Assembly: GCF_003002825.1 (NCBI RefSeq)
Contig: NZ_PVTE01000002.1
Span: forward strand, 1-64,000
DNA: 64,000 nucleotides
Reading direction: 5' to 3'
DNA from: Spirosoma oryzae
Lineage (GTDB): Bacteria; Bacteroidota; Bacteroidia; Cytophagales; Spirosomataceae
The first letter of the stretch is position 1. Every line of letters begins with the position of its first letter. The notes beneath the pieces are model-generated. The model was not told the origin of the DNA. It made no database searches and saw nothing but the letters and a program-made list of their open reading frames with translations. Below are positions 55,113 to 63,936 of this stretch, piece by piece. Both the position numbers and the translations under genes were made by a program.

Positions 55113-56618
55113 ATGGTTGCCGACACGCCCCGTTCCTCCGATGTTCAGACCCGCTACGAAGCCGTTATCGGCCTGGAAGTTCATTGCCAGCTACTTACAC
55201 ACAGTAAGATGTTTGCAGCTGACACCAACGCTTTCGGCGGTGAACCCAATACGCACGTTAGCGTAATTACCCTGGGCCACCCCGGCACCCTGCCCAAAGC
55301 CAATCGACAGGCCGTTGAATACGCCGTTCGAATCGGGCTGGCGGTCGGTAGCGAGATCACACGGCACAATGTGTTTGCGCGGAAAAACTATTTCTACCCT
55401 GATCTGCCAAAGGGCTATCAGCTGTCGCAGGATAAAGGGCCGATCTGCGTTGGCGGCACCGTACCCATCACGGCGAAAGATCCAGTCACGGGCGAATCGT
55501 ACCAAACTGAAATTCAGCTGCATCACATTCATTTAGAGGAGGATGCGGGTAAATCGATTCACGACGGCAGCGACTGGACCACGCAGCTCGACTACAACCG
55601 GGCGGGCACGCCATTGATCGAAATGGTAACGGAGCCATGTATACGTACTGCCGATGAAGCGGGGCAATACCTGACCGAAGTCCGGCGGCTGGTACGCTAC
55701 CTCGACATCTGCGACGGGAACATGGAAGAGGGCTCGTTACGGTGTGACGTCAACGTGTCGATTCGGCCGGTGGGCGCGACTTACCTCGGTACGAAGGTTG
55801 AAGTCAAGAACCTGAACTCGATCCGTAACGTCATGCGGGCTGTCGACAGCGAGATTCAGCGGCAGATCGATGTCACCGAAGCGGGCGGCACGCTCATTCA
55901 GGAAACCCGCACCTTCGACGCCAGCACGGGTTTGAGTGCGGGTATGCGTGAGAAAGAAACGATGAACGACTACCGGTATTTCCCCGACCCCGATCTGGCA
56001 CCAGTTGTCATTTCCGATGCCTGGCTGGCCGACATTGAAGCGGCCATGCCCATGCTACCGTCGGCCCGGTTAGCTCGATTCACCGATCACTACGGCCTGC
56101 CCGCCTACGACGCAACACTACTGACGGACGCGAAGGAACTGGCCGATTACTACGAGGAAACCTGTGCCGCCCTGCCTACTGACAAAATTAGTCCGGCGGC
56201 TTACAAAGCGGTGTCGAATTGGATCATGGGGCCTGTCAAAGGGCATCTCAACGAGAAAACCCTGCGCGACCGGCAATTTCCGGTATCCGCTTCGCAGCTC
56301 GCAGCCCTCATTGGTCTGGTGCTGAACGAAACTGTCAGCCAAACGGCAGCGCAGCAGGTGTTTACGCTAATGCTCACGAACCTGGAAACCAGCCCCGCCG
56401 ACTTGGCCCAGCAGCACGGATTGATTCAGAACCGCAATACCGACGCGCTGCAAACGTTGGTAGAGAGCGTATTAGCCGAATGGCCCGATAAGGTGGAGCA
56501 ATACCGGAAAGGTAAAAAGAACCTGCTCGGTATGTTCGTCGGCGAAGTGATGAAAAAGTCGAAAGGCTCAGCCGATCCTAAATTAGTCAACCAACTCGTC
56601 GTTAAGACGTTACAGTAA
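55113..56618 (+). CDS. gatB: Asp-tRNA(Asn)/Glu-tRNA(Gln) amidotransferase subunit B
   Basis: GatB is the kinase/tRNA-binding subunit of GatCAB, which converts misacylated Glu-tRNA(Gln) or Asp-tRNA(Asn). The 501 residues show YEAVIGLEVHCQLLTHSKMFA, ARKNYFYPDLPKGYQLSQ, NRAGTPLIEMVTEP, DGNMEEGSLRCDVNVSIRP and MNDYRYFPDPDLAP, and the C-terminal YqeY-like helical tail ending VNQLVVKTLQ. The open frame starts at this ATG, 20 bases after a -7 element. The TlpA-like gene begins two bases after its stop, so they form an operon. Confidence 0.97.
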   Translation: MVADTPRSSDVQTRYEAVIGLEVHCQLLTHSKMFAADTNAFGGEPNTHVSVITLGHPGTLPKANRQAVEYAVRIGLAVGSEITRHNVFARKNYFYPDLPKGYQLSQDKGPICVGGTVPITAKDPVTGESYQTEIQLHHIHLEEDAGKSIHDGSDWTTQLDYNRAGTPLIEMVTEPCIRTADEAGQYLTEVRRLVRYLDICDGNMEEGSLRCDVNVSIRPVGATYLGTKVEVKNLNSIRNVMRAVDSEIQRQIDVTEAGGTLIQETRTFDASTGLSAGMREKETMNDYRYFPDPDLAPVVISDAWLADIEAAMPMLPSARLARFTDHYGLPAYDATLLTDAKELADYYEETCAALPTDKISPAAYKAVSNWIMGPVKGHLNEKTLRDRQFPVSASQLAALIGLVLNETVSQTAAQQVFTLMLTNLETSPADLAQQHGLIQNRNTDALQTLVESVLAEWPDKVEQYRKGKKNLLGMFVGEVMKKSKGSADPKLVNQLVVKTLQ

Positions 56619-56620
56619 GC

Positions 56621-57745
56621 ATGAAACGAACGATAGTTTTAGTCGTAGGCCTGTTGACTTCCGTTGCCGCACTGGCACAGGGAACGAAGCCTTTTACGGT
56701 CACCGGCACTGTTAAACGGGCAACGCCGGGCAGCTATGTGTATCTGGAAACCAACGGACAGCCAACCCGCAAAATCGACTCCGCCAAAGTCGACAACAGT
56801 AACGCCTTCTCGCTGAAAAGCAACGTAGCCGACGGCGGTGAAGTACTGGTCCTGAACGTTGGTGGCAATCAAAAAATGGCCCTGCTGGTCGAAGGGGGGG
56901 AAACGCTCAATGTCGTTGCCGACGGGTTCAAGATGAACGCCAAGACTGGTGAGGTGGGTAAGGCAACCATTACCGGCTCCAAAAACATGGAGTATTACGA
57001 CAAGCTGATGACGCTTCGTAACAGCATGGAGTCGCGCGTAGCCACCTGGAACAAGCAGATTGCAGCCGCCACCGAGAAAAAGGATACCAAGCGAATCACG
57101 CAGATTGAGGAAGAGTATCAGAAAGCTGAAGCCGACGTCGTCAGTAAAGTGAAAGCGATGCTGCCTGAAATGGGCACTTCCCTGGCGTCGCTGTTTGCGC
57201 TCAACTTCATCAATATCGATACGGACTTCGACACCTACGATCAACTGGCGGAGCGGTTCAAAAAAGACAATCCGAACAGTCCGCACGCACAGGCGCTGAT
57301 CGGCCGGGTAACGCGCATCAAGGGCGTTATGGTCGGCTCGGTAGCTCCCGACATTGCCCTCAACGACACGACAGGCAAGGCAGTGGCCCTGTCATCACTG
57401 CGGGGCAATTACGTACTGGTCGACTTCTGGGCGAGTTGGTGCGGTCCCTGCCGGGCCGAGAATCCGAACGTCGTGCGGATGTACAACAAGTTCAAAGACA
57501 AAGGTTTTACGATCTACAGCGTATCGCTCGATCGTACCAAAGGCGAGTGGGAACGCGCCATTCGTAACGACAACCTACCCTGGACCCACGTGTCGGATCT
57601 GAAATTCTGGCAATCGGCAGCGGCTCAGCAGTACGGTGTTCAGGCCATTCCGGCGACGTTCCTGTTGGACAAGGAAGGAAAGATCATTGCCAAAAACCTG
57701 CGGGGCGACGCGCTCGAAGCCAAGCTCGACGAAGTGTTGAAATAG
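56621..57745 (+). CDS. TlpA-like thiol-disulfide oxidoreductase with N-terminal DUF4369
   Basis: The 374-residue exported protein has a signal peptide (ending AALAQ), a beta-rich DUF4369-like N-terminal domain (about 25-110, FTVTGTVKRATPGSYVYLETNGQPTRKIDSAKV), a helical linker (about 120-215) and a C-terminal thioredoxin domain with WCGPC at 273-277 and cis-proline in VQAIPATFLLDKEG. It probably reduces or matures periplasmic disulfides. It begins two bases after gatB; a terminator follows 25 bases after its stop. Confidence 0.92.
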   Translation: MKRTIVLVVGLLTSVAALAQGTKPFTVTGTVKRATPGSYVYLETNGQPTRKIDSAKVDNSNAFSLKSNVADGGEVLVLNVGGNQKMALLVEGGETLNVVADGFKMNAKTGEVGKATITGSKNMEYYDKLMTLRNSMESRVATWNKQIAAATEKKDTKRITQIEEEYQKAEADVVSKVKAMLPEMGTSLASLFALNFINIDTDFDTYDQLAERFKKDNPNSPHAQALIGRVTRIKGVMVGSVAPDIALNDTTGKAVALSSLRGNYVLVDFWASWCGPCRAENPNVVRMYNKFKDKGFTIYSVSLDRTKGEWERAIRNDNLPWTHVSDLKFWQSAAAQQYGVQAIPATFLLDKEGKIIAKNLRGDALEAKLDEVLK

Positions 57746-57768
57746 CCGCAACGTCTTTCGTATTTTTG
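57737..57768 (+). promoter_or_regulatory. Promoter of proC
   Basis: TTG (57737-57739), a 21-base spacer and TATTTTTG followed by C (57761-57768) match the consensus. It begins inside the end of the TlpA-like gene, and its expected start point falls in the terminator hairpin that follows. Confidence 0.65.
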
Positions 57769-57770
57769 CC

Positions 57771-57799
57771 GGGTCAGGTCTAACAGCCTGACCCTTTTT
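57771..57799 (+). terminator. Terminator of the gatB/TlpA-like operon
   Basis: GGGTCAGG/CCTGACCC (57771-57778 with 57787-57794) is followed by five Ts. It lies three bases after a proC -7 element. Confidence 0.75.
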
Positions 57800-57875
57800 C
57801 GTGCCGCCTGCCCTGCGCAACCGGCACTGCTTCATCGACAAGTCCGTTACGACATTCTTTACCCCCATTACTTTT

Positions 57876-58679
57876 ATGAGAATCGCAATTGTCGGTTGTG
57901 GCAACATGGGCATGGCGTTCGCCAAGTCGTTTTTACAATACAACCTGGTATCAACCGAAAACCTGCTGCTTATCGAAAAAAGCGCCGACCGGTCGGCTAG
58001 TCTGAAGCAGGAAAAAGCGGGCGTAGTCGTTGATACGATCGGCCCCCGCGTCGGGGAAGTCGATCTGATTATTCTGTCGGTCAAGCCACAGGATTTCAAT
58101 AGCGTCCACGAAGCACTGCGCGATGTTATTCAGCCCAATCAGATGATTCTGTCCATCATGGCCGGTATTCCAATTGGTCAGATTCAGGACAAGTTGAACC
58201 ACAAGCTCGTCGTGCGGGCCATGCCGAACACGCCTGCTATGCTGGGCATGGGTATTACCGGTTTTACAGCCGCGAAAGAAGTCGATATGACGAGCCTGCG
58301 CCGGGTCGAAAACCTCATCAACGCGACAGGACGGTCGATTTTTCTGGAAGACGAAGCGATGCTCGACGCGGTTACGGCACTAAGCGGTAGCGGCCCGGCT
58401 TATTTCTACTACGTGGTAAAAGCTATGGTCGACGCTGGTCGGCAGATGGGTTTTGACGATGCCGTATCGTCGTTATTGGTGAAGCAGACCATGCTGGGAG
58501 CCTACCACCTTATCAACACGGCCGATAAATCGCTGGACGATCTGATTAAAGCGGTGGCGTCGAAGGGTGGTACTACGGAAGCGGCTCTGCGTGCCTTCGA
58601 ACAGGGCGACCTCGCCGAAACACTCGTCACCGGTATCAAAGCCGCCCAACAGCGGGCAACGGAGTTGTCGAACGGGTAG
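57876..58679 (+). CDS. proC: Pyrroline-5-carboxylate reductase
   Basis: ProC makes the last step of proline synthesis. At 267 residues from ATG 57876 it opens with the Rossmann motif MRIAIVGCGNMGMAFAKSF, has LSVKPQ and VRAMPNTPAMLGMGITGF, and ends with the P5CR signature ALSGSGPAYFYYVVKAMVDAGRQMG and VASKGGTTEAALRAFE. The upstream extension of the frame to 57801 lies in the terminator and is not coding. It converges on purB through an inverted repeat. Confidence 0.96.
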   Translation: MRIAIVGCGNMGMAFAKSFLQYNLVSTENLLLIEKSADRSASLKQEKAGVVVDTIGPRVGEVDLIILSVKPQDFNSVHEALRDVIQPNQMILSIMAGIPIGQIQDKLNHKLVVRAMPNTPAMLGMGITGFTAAKEVDMTSLRRVENLINATGRSIFLEDEAMLDAVTALSGSGPAYFYYVVKAMVDAGRQMGFDDAVSSLLVKQTMLGAYHLINTADKSLDDLIKAVASKGGTTEAALRAFEQGDLAETLVTGIKAAQQRATELSNG

Positions 58680-58680
58680 T

Positions 58681-58765
58681 CGGTTTACAGTTTTCGGTCT
58701 ACAGTATTCGGTGGTCCGACGGGGCGATACACCGAATACTGTAAACCGAAAACCGATTACAAACC
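58681..58765. repeat. Long inverted repeat between proC and purB
   Basis: Arms 58681-58713 and 58730-58765 pair around a 16-base loop, nearly perfectly over the inner 22 bases. The unit (TTTTCGGTTTACAG) is the same family as the element between rpoB and rpoC at 19887-19981. The right arm covers the purB stop (58757-58759). Confidence 0.85.
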
Positions 58766-60097
58766 TGTATATGTAAACGGCGTGATGGCGCGCAGTTCGG
58801 TTTTTACGGCGTCGGATACGTTCAGTTCATCGACAAACTGACGAATTGTATCAGCGGTAATTTTTGTATTGGTGCGTGTCAGCGCTTTCAGCGCTTCGTA
58901 AGGTTGCGGATAGCCTTCCCGACGGAGAATCGTTTGAATGGCTTCGGCCACGACAGCCCAGTTATCTTCCAGATCGGCATTGATAGCCGCCTGATTCAGT
59001 TCCAGTTTATCGAGCCCCTTAAGCAGCGATTTAAGCGCGATGACCGAGTGCGCAAAGGGAACGCCAATACTGCGAAGCACTGTCGAATCGGTCAGATCGC
59101 GCTGAAGCCGCGAGATAGGCAGTTTACCTGATAGATGTTCAAACAGCGCGTTGGCAATTCCCAGATTACCTTCCGAGTTTTCGAAGTCGATGGGGTTCAC
59201 CTTGTGCGGCATCGCCGATGAGCCGACTTCTCCTTCTTTCAGTTTCTGTTTGAAGTAATTCATCGACACGTACGTCCACATGTCGCGGTCAAGGTCGATC
59301 AGGATAGTATTTAGCCGCCGGAATGCGTCGAGCAGAGCCGCCAGCATGTCGTAATGTTCAATCTGCGTCGTGAACTGACTACGAACCATACCCAGCTTTT
59401 CGACGAACTGATTGCCGAATTGCTTCCAGTCTTCGTGCGGATAAGCAACAGCATGCGCGTTGAAATTACCCGTTGCCCCACCGAACTTAGCCGCCGTCGG
59501 AATGTCACTCAGTAAGTGAAGCTGCTTCTCGATGCGCTCAACGAACACGCGAATCTCTTTACCCAGCCGGGTTGGCGACGCTGGCTGCCCGTGTGTGCGG
59601 GCCAGCATCGGGATAGCGTCCCATTGGTCGGCAAGCTGCTGCAATCGCTGATAGACCTGCCGATAGAGCGGTTCGATCTCCATCGACCGTGCTTCAGCCA
59701 ACGACAACGGAATAGCCGTGTTGTTGATATCCTGCGACGTCAGACCGAAGTGAACAAACTCCAGGTACGGCTCAACGGGCGACCCTTTCAGCTTTTCCTT
59801 GATGAAATACTCAACCGCCTTGACGTCGTGATTGGTCGTTTTCTCGATGTCTTTGATGCGCTGCGCATCGGCTTCAGAAAACTGTTCGTAAATGGCCCGA
59901 AGCGCCGGAAACTGATCGGCCGTAACGCCATCAAGCTGCGGAATCGGCCACTCACACAGGGCGATGAAATACTCAATCTCGATCCTGACGCGGTAATGAA
60001 TCAGGCCAAATTCGGAAAAATAAGGAGCCAAGGTCTCAACCTGACGACGGTAGCGCCCGTCGACGGGAGAGATAGCGGTAAGTGCTGATAAGTCCAT
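58757..60097 (-). CDS. purB: Adenylosuccinate lyase
   Basis: PurB cleaves SAICAR and adenylosuccinate in purine synthesis. The 446 residues start MDLSALTAISPVDGRYRRQVETLAPYFSEFGLIHYRV at ATG 60097, typical of the family; the frame open to 60130 is not needed. The TSQDINN and catalytic loop SSAMPHKVNPIDFENSEGN signatures are present. It follows the sugar-isomerase-like gene by 39 bases. With purD it is the second purine gene in the window, but they are not linked. Confidence 0.97.
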   Translation of the reverse strand: MDLSALTAISPVDGRYRRQVETLAPYFSEFGLIHYRVRIEIEYFIALCEWPIPQLDGVTADQFPALRAIYEQFSEADAQRIKDIEKTTNHDVKAVEYFIKEKLKGSPVEPYLEFVHFGLTSQDINNTAIPLSLAEARSMEIEPLYRQVYQRLQQLADQWDAIPMLARTHGQPASPTRLGKEIRVFVERIEKQLHLLSDIPTAAKFGGATGNFNAHAVAYPHEDWKQFGNQFVEKLGMVRSQFTTQIEHYDMLAALLDAFRRLNTILIDLDRDMWTYVSMNYFKQKLKEGEVGSSAMPHKVNPIDFENSEGNLGIANALFEHLSGKLPISRLQRDLTDSTVLRSIGVPFAHSVIALKSLLKGLDKLELNQAAINADLEDNWAVVAEAIQTILRREGYPQPYEALKALTRTNTKITADTIRQFVDELNVSDAVKTELRAITPFTYTGL

Positions 60098-60136
60098 TGA
60101 AGCGGGAAAACAAGTCGTAAAGGTACGCAACCGCGC

Positions 60137-60979
60137 TTATAACTGCTTCAGATAAACCAGTGTCTGTGGTACCTGCTGCGGAGCCGCCGGACTTTCGTCT
60201 TCGATATACAGATGCTCAACCGACGTCTTCCGGGCCGCTTTCAGAATCGCGGGCATATCAAGCTGACCGGTTCCCAACACGACCGAATTCTCCGGGGCTA
60301 GCTTTCCCTGGTCGTTTCCCGCAACGCCTTTCCGCACGTCTTTGAGGTGCATGAGCCGGAACCGCTTGGGATACTTCGCCAGCAGAGCCGCCGGATTCTG
60401 ACCCGGCAGGTAGGTCCAGGCAATGTCCATTTCGAAGCTAACGTAATCAGGATTGGTCTGCTGCACGATGTAGTCGAATAGCGTACCCGACTCGTAAGGG
60501 TGGAATTCATACCCGTGATTATGGTAGCAGAACAGTAGTCCCTGCGCGTTGGCCAGCTTACCGAACTTGTTGAAGTCGGCAATAGCCTGTTTCGCAACTT
60601 CGGGCGACAACTCACCCTGATGCGGAATCCAGGCGACACGCACGTAGTTGGCTCCGAGCGCTTTTGCCCGTACCAGTACGGAATCCGGCGTTTTGACAAT
60701 GTCGTCGTAGTTGACGCCGTAGCTACTGCATTTGATGCCCCGCTGATCGAGTAACGCTCGCATGGCCGGTGCCGTTTGCCCGAACAGATTCGACAGTTCG
60801 AGGTCCGTGATTCCCATCGACTTAATCATGTCGAGCGTACCCGGTACGTCCTTCCCGAAGCTGTCGCGGAAGGTAAACGATACCACGCCGGGCGTCTTAC
60901 GAACGAGTTTGCCGAACGGCTGAGCCTGCGTGAACAGCGCGATAGACAGGAAAAAAGCAATCAGTGTGTTGCGGAGCAT
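60137..60979 (-). CDS. Exported sugar phosphate isomerase/epimerase-like protein
   Basis: The 280-residue protein has a signal peptide (MLRNTLIAFFLSIALFTQA) and a xylose isomerase-like TIM barrel: VSFTFRDSFGKDVPGTLDMIKSMGITDLELSNLFG, FCYHNHGYEFHPYESGTLFDYIV with likely metal-binding His and Glu, FEMDIAWTYLPGQNPAALLAKYPKRFRLMHLKDV and YIEDESPAAPQQVPQTLVYLKQL. Such secreted barrels are common in Bacteroidota and act on sugars or related polyols. The actual substrate is unknown. It is upstream of purB on the same strand. Confidence 0.9.
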   Translation of the reverse strand: MLRNTLIAFFLSIALFTQAQPFGKLVRKTPGVVSFTFRDSFGKDVPGTLDMIKSMGITDLELSNLFGQTAPAMRALLDQRGIKCSSYGVNYDDIVKTPDSVLVRAKALGANYVRVAWIPHQGELSPEVAKQAIADFNKFGKLANAQGLLFCYHNHGYEFHPYESGTLFDYIVQQTNPDYVSFEMDIAWTYLPGQNPAALLAKYPKRFRLMHLKDVRKGVAGNDQGKLAPENSVVLGTGQLDMPAILKAARKTSVEHLYIEDESPAAPQQVPQTLVYLKQL

Positions 60980-61025
60980 ACGAGTGGCGTTAGGCTATCA
61001 CAAGACAGCCGACTACTTTTTCTAA

Positions 61026-62414
61026 TCAGAATGGGTTCAGGTAGACACCAACCCCCAGCCAGAAAATTGTCTGGTTTTCGTACTGACTGTATGGCCGAAA
61101 GCCCGAATACGTTTCTGCCAGGAAGGTCAGGTTGTTGGCCGTCCGGCCTACTTCCACTCCGACGCCTGCGTGAATACCGGGGCGAAACTCGGTTTCCTGA
61201 AAGAACTTCACATCGACTCCACCAACCAGCCGGGCCGCCTGCTGGGATGGTTTTTTATAGAAAGCCCCAAACTGGGCACTCAGCGGCTTCCGCTCCTCCG
61301 GTTTGCGCAGGGTAACGCCTAGTCCACCATACACACGCCAGTCGCGGAATGTACGGGAATACATGGCGTCGAGCTGCTCGTAATTGACCGAATTGGTCGA
61401 CGGGGCCGTAATCCGATTGCGGTAGATGTAGTCATCACCCAAGTGCGACGACAGATGATACACCCGGAACCGGTAATTATTGGCACCCCGGCGCAGGTTG
61501 TATTGAATACTGACCTTGTAGTCGTTATTCATGATCTGCCGACGCTGGTACCGGGTAATCTGATCGAAATAGACTTCGAATTGCGTGAAGGACGCGAGAT
61601 CCAGCACGATTTCCTCCGACCGGCCCGGTGCGGTCGTGCGCCGATAGAATGGCTTATTGAATCCGAACGCGAACGGAACAATACTACCGACATACCGTTC
61701 GCCGTTGGTCAGGTAGAGCGGTAACACACTACCGTAGGTCTGCGCTTCAAGCGGGTCGAGCAGAATTGGCTCGAACAGGTGCCCACGGGGCAGAAATTCC
61801 TTGCGGGGACGGCTTTCGGCCGGATCAACTCCAGCAACGACAGTACCGGCCGAATCGGTAACGGGCGTGGCCGTTACCCGGGAACGCTTCACTCGTTCTG
61901 GCTTCACCCGCTCTGGTTTGACCCGTGCCGGTTTGGCAGGTTCAGCCGGTACCGGATCAGGGGCTGGCGTAACAGCCGGAGTAGGTTGCGGGGCAACAAC
62001 CGCCGGCGCATTTTCCCGCTTCCGCCGTTCGCGCTCTTCCCGACGCGATGGTTTCGGCGGTGCGGGTGGTTCTGCCGGGGCCGTCGGGGCTGGATTTACG
62101 GTGGTTGCAGGGACTGGGGTATCCGTTGGTGGCGACGTGGGGCGGGGGCTGACTACACCTTCCCGCTCAGCCTTCTTCGCTTGTCGTTGCCGCTCTTTCT
62201 CCGCTTTACGGGCTTCATATTCGCGCTGCTTCTGCAACCATTCGGCCCGAATCTGCCGTTCGCGCTGCACTTCGCGGTCAATTTTTTCTTTTTGCCGTTG
62301 CTCAGCCGGTGTCAGCGTACGCGATGTTGGCGAGGTGGTCTTCGGGGCCTGTTGCGCCAGTACCGACAGAGTCATCGGCACGGCCAGGCAAAGCATGAGT
62401 AAACGTTTGGTCAT
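61026..62414 (-). CDS. Exported DUF1207-type protein with long variable linker
   Basis: The 462-residue protein has a signal peptide (ending VLAQQ), a charged coiled-coil stretch (about 35-85, EKIDREVQRERQIRAEW...), a proline/alanine-rich linker (about 88-180) with the tandem RVKPERVKPERVKRSRV, and a C-terminal beta-barrel-like domain (about 210-462). The barrel part includes HLFEPILLDPLEAQTYGSVLPLY, SSHLGDDYIYRNRI and the aromatic C-terminus VYLNPF. The barrel resembles DUF1207 from memory. It is probably in the outer membrane; function is unknown. Confidence 0.8.
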   Translation of the reverse strand: MTKRLLMLCLAVPMTLSVLAQQAPKTTSPTSRTLTPAEQRQKEKIDREVQRERQIRAEWLQKQREYEARKAEKERQRQAKKAEREGVVSPRPTSPPTDTPVPATTVNPAPTAPAEPPAPPKPSRREERERRKRENAPAVVAPQPTPAVTPAPDPVPAEPAKPARVKPERVKPERVKRSRVTATPVTDSAGTVVAGVDPAESRPRKEFLPRGHLFEPILLDPLEAQTYGSVLPLYLTNGERYVGSIVPFAFGFNKPFYRRTTAPGRSEEIVLDLASFTQFEVYFDQITRYQRRQIMNNDYKVSIQYNLRRGANNYRFRVYHLSSHLGDDYIYRNRITAPSTNSVNYEQLDAMYSRTFRDWRVYGGLGVTLRKPEERKPLSAQFGAFYKKPSQQAARLVGGVDVKFFQETEFRPGIHAGVGVEVGRTANNLTFLAETYSGFRPYSQYENQTIFWLGVGVYLNPF

Positions 62415-62425
62415 ACGGATACAAA

Positions 62426-62450
62426 AAAGGGGCCGGGCGCGGCCCCCTTT
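62426..62450 (-). terminator. Terminator of the M20 dipeptidase gene
   Basis: On the minus strand a GC-rich stem GGGGCCG/CGGCCCC is followed by six Ts, just after the dipeptidase stop and before the DUF1207-type start. Confidence 0.75.
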
Positions 62451-62454
62451 ATCG

Positions 62455-63816
62455 TTACGATTTTAAAGCCGCGTAATTTTTGTAGAAGTAGGGAATCGTC
62501 TCGATTCCTTTGAAGAAGTTGAACAGGCCATAGCTCTCGTTAGGCGAGTGCAGGGCGTCGCTATCCAGGCCGAAACCCATCAGAATCGATTTGATGCCCA
62601 GTTCCTGTTCGAACAGCGCCACAATGGGAATACTTCCCCCACCCCGCGTCGGAATCGGTTTCTTACCCCAGGCATCTTCGAAGGCTTTACTGGCGGCTTC
62701 AAACTCGACGGAGTCGGTAGGAGTTACGTAAGGTAAGCCGCCGTGGTGGGGCCGCACCTGTACCGTTACGCCAGCCGGCGCGATAGCCGTGAAATGCTTG
62801 GTAAACAGGTCGGTGATCTCGTCGGGCGTTTGGTTGGGCACCAGCCGCATGCTGATTTTCGCGAACGCTTTCGACGGCAGTACCGTCTTGGCCCCCTCGC
62901 CCGTGTACCCACCCCAGATGCCGTTCACGTCCAGCGTAGGCCGAATCGACGTCCGTTCGTTGGTTGAATAGCCCGCTTCGCCCGCCACGTCGTTGATCGC
63001 CAGATCCTGTTTGTACTCGTCAAGGCTAAACGGCGCTTTCGCCAGTTCAGCCCGTTCGGCCTCGCTCAGATCGACAACGGTATCGTAAAAGCCAGGGATA
63101 GTGATACGCCCCTGCTCATCATGCAGCGACGCAATCATGGTCGCCAATGCATTGATCGGGTTCTGCACACCACCACCGTACACCCCCGAATGCAGATCAC
63201 GGTTGGGGCCGGTCACCTCTACTTCAACATACGACAGCCCCCGCAGCCCTGTTTCGAGCGACGGTGTTTCGTTGGAAATAATGCTGGTATCAGAAATCAG
63301 AATGACGTCGGCTTTGAGCATGTCGCGGTGCTCGGCGACGAACGTACCGAGGTGGTCGGAGCCAACTTCCTCTTCGCCTTCGATCATCACTTTCACGTTG
63401 CAGGGCAACCCATCGGTTGCCAGCATCGTTTCGATCGCTTTGATGTGCATGTAAAACTGCCCCTTGTCGTCGCAGGCTCCCCGTGCGTAGATGCGCTCGT
63501 TGCGAATCGTCGGCTCAAACGGGGGCGACTGCCACAGCTCGTACGGATCAGCGGGCTGCACGTCGTAGTGGCCGTAGACCAATACCGTCGGACGGGCCGG
63601 ATCGACCAGTTTTTCGGCGTAGACGACCGGATGGCCGGGCGTCTCGAACAGTTGTGCTTTGTCGAGTCCGGCAGCGGTTAGTTTGTCACGGACGTACTCA
63701 GCCGCCCGGCGCACGTCGCTGCTGAAAGCTGAGTCGGCTGACACTGACGGAATACGCAGCAGTTCAAGCAATTCGTCCAGAAAGCGCTGTTTATTGGCTT
63801 CGAGGTATGTTGTCAT
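62455..63816 (-). CDS. M20-family dipeptidase
   Basis: This 453-residue zinc-dependent dipeptidase of the CNDP-like M20 group has VLVYGHYDVQPAD (first metal histidine and aspartate), ARGACDDKGQFYMHIKA (bridging aspartate), MIEGEEEVGSDHL (catalytic glutamate and metal glutamate) and the dimerisation-domain segment DLHSGVYGGGVQNPINAL. The C-terminal DALHSPNESYGLFNFFKGI carries the last metal histidine. No signal peptide, so it is cytoplasmic. It has its own terminator, and the upstream gene ends at another one. Confidence 0.95.
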   Translation of the reverse strand: MTTYLEANKQRFLDELLELLRIPSVSADSAFSSDVRRAAEYVRDKLTAAGLDKAQLFETPGHPVVYAEKLVDPARPTVLVYGHYDVQPADPYELWQSPPFEPTIRNERIYARGACDDKGQFYMHIKAIETMLATDGLPCNVKVMIEGEEEVGSDHLGTFVAEHRDMLKADVILISDTSIISNETPSLETGLRGLSYVEVEVTGPNRDLHSGVYGGGVQNPINALATMIASLHDEQGRITIPGFYDTVVDLSEAERAELAKAPFSLDEYKQDLAINDVAGEAGYSTNERTSIRPTLDVNGIWGGYTGEGAKTVLPSKAFAKISMRLVPNQTPDEITDLFTKHFTAIAPAGVTVQVRPHHGGLPYVTPTDSVEFEAASKAFEDAWGKKPIPTRGGGSIPIVALFEQELGIKSILMGFGLDSDALHSPNESYGLFNFFKGIETIPYFYKNYAALKS

Positions 63817-63862
63817 AGATCAGTCTTCGTTATTCGCTACCATTCGATTGAATCGGAATGGC

Positions 63863-63910
63863 AAAAAAATCGCCCCGAAGGTACGCAACTTTTGCGCAAC
63901 GGCGGGGCGA
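63863..63910 (-). terminator. Terminator of the partial gene at the right edge
   Basis: On the minus strand TCGCCCCG (63910-63903) pairs with CGGGGCGA (63877-63870) and is followed by a run of seven Ts. A smaller inner stem around GTTGCGCAAAAGTTGCG lies in the loop. Confidence 0.8.
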
Positions 63911-63936
63911 CAGAATAAGAAGCCAGTTGTTTTCGG

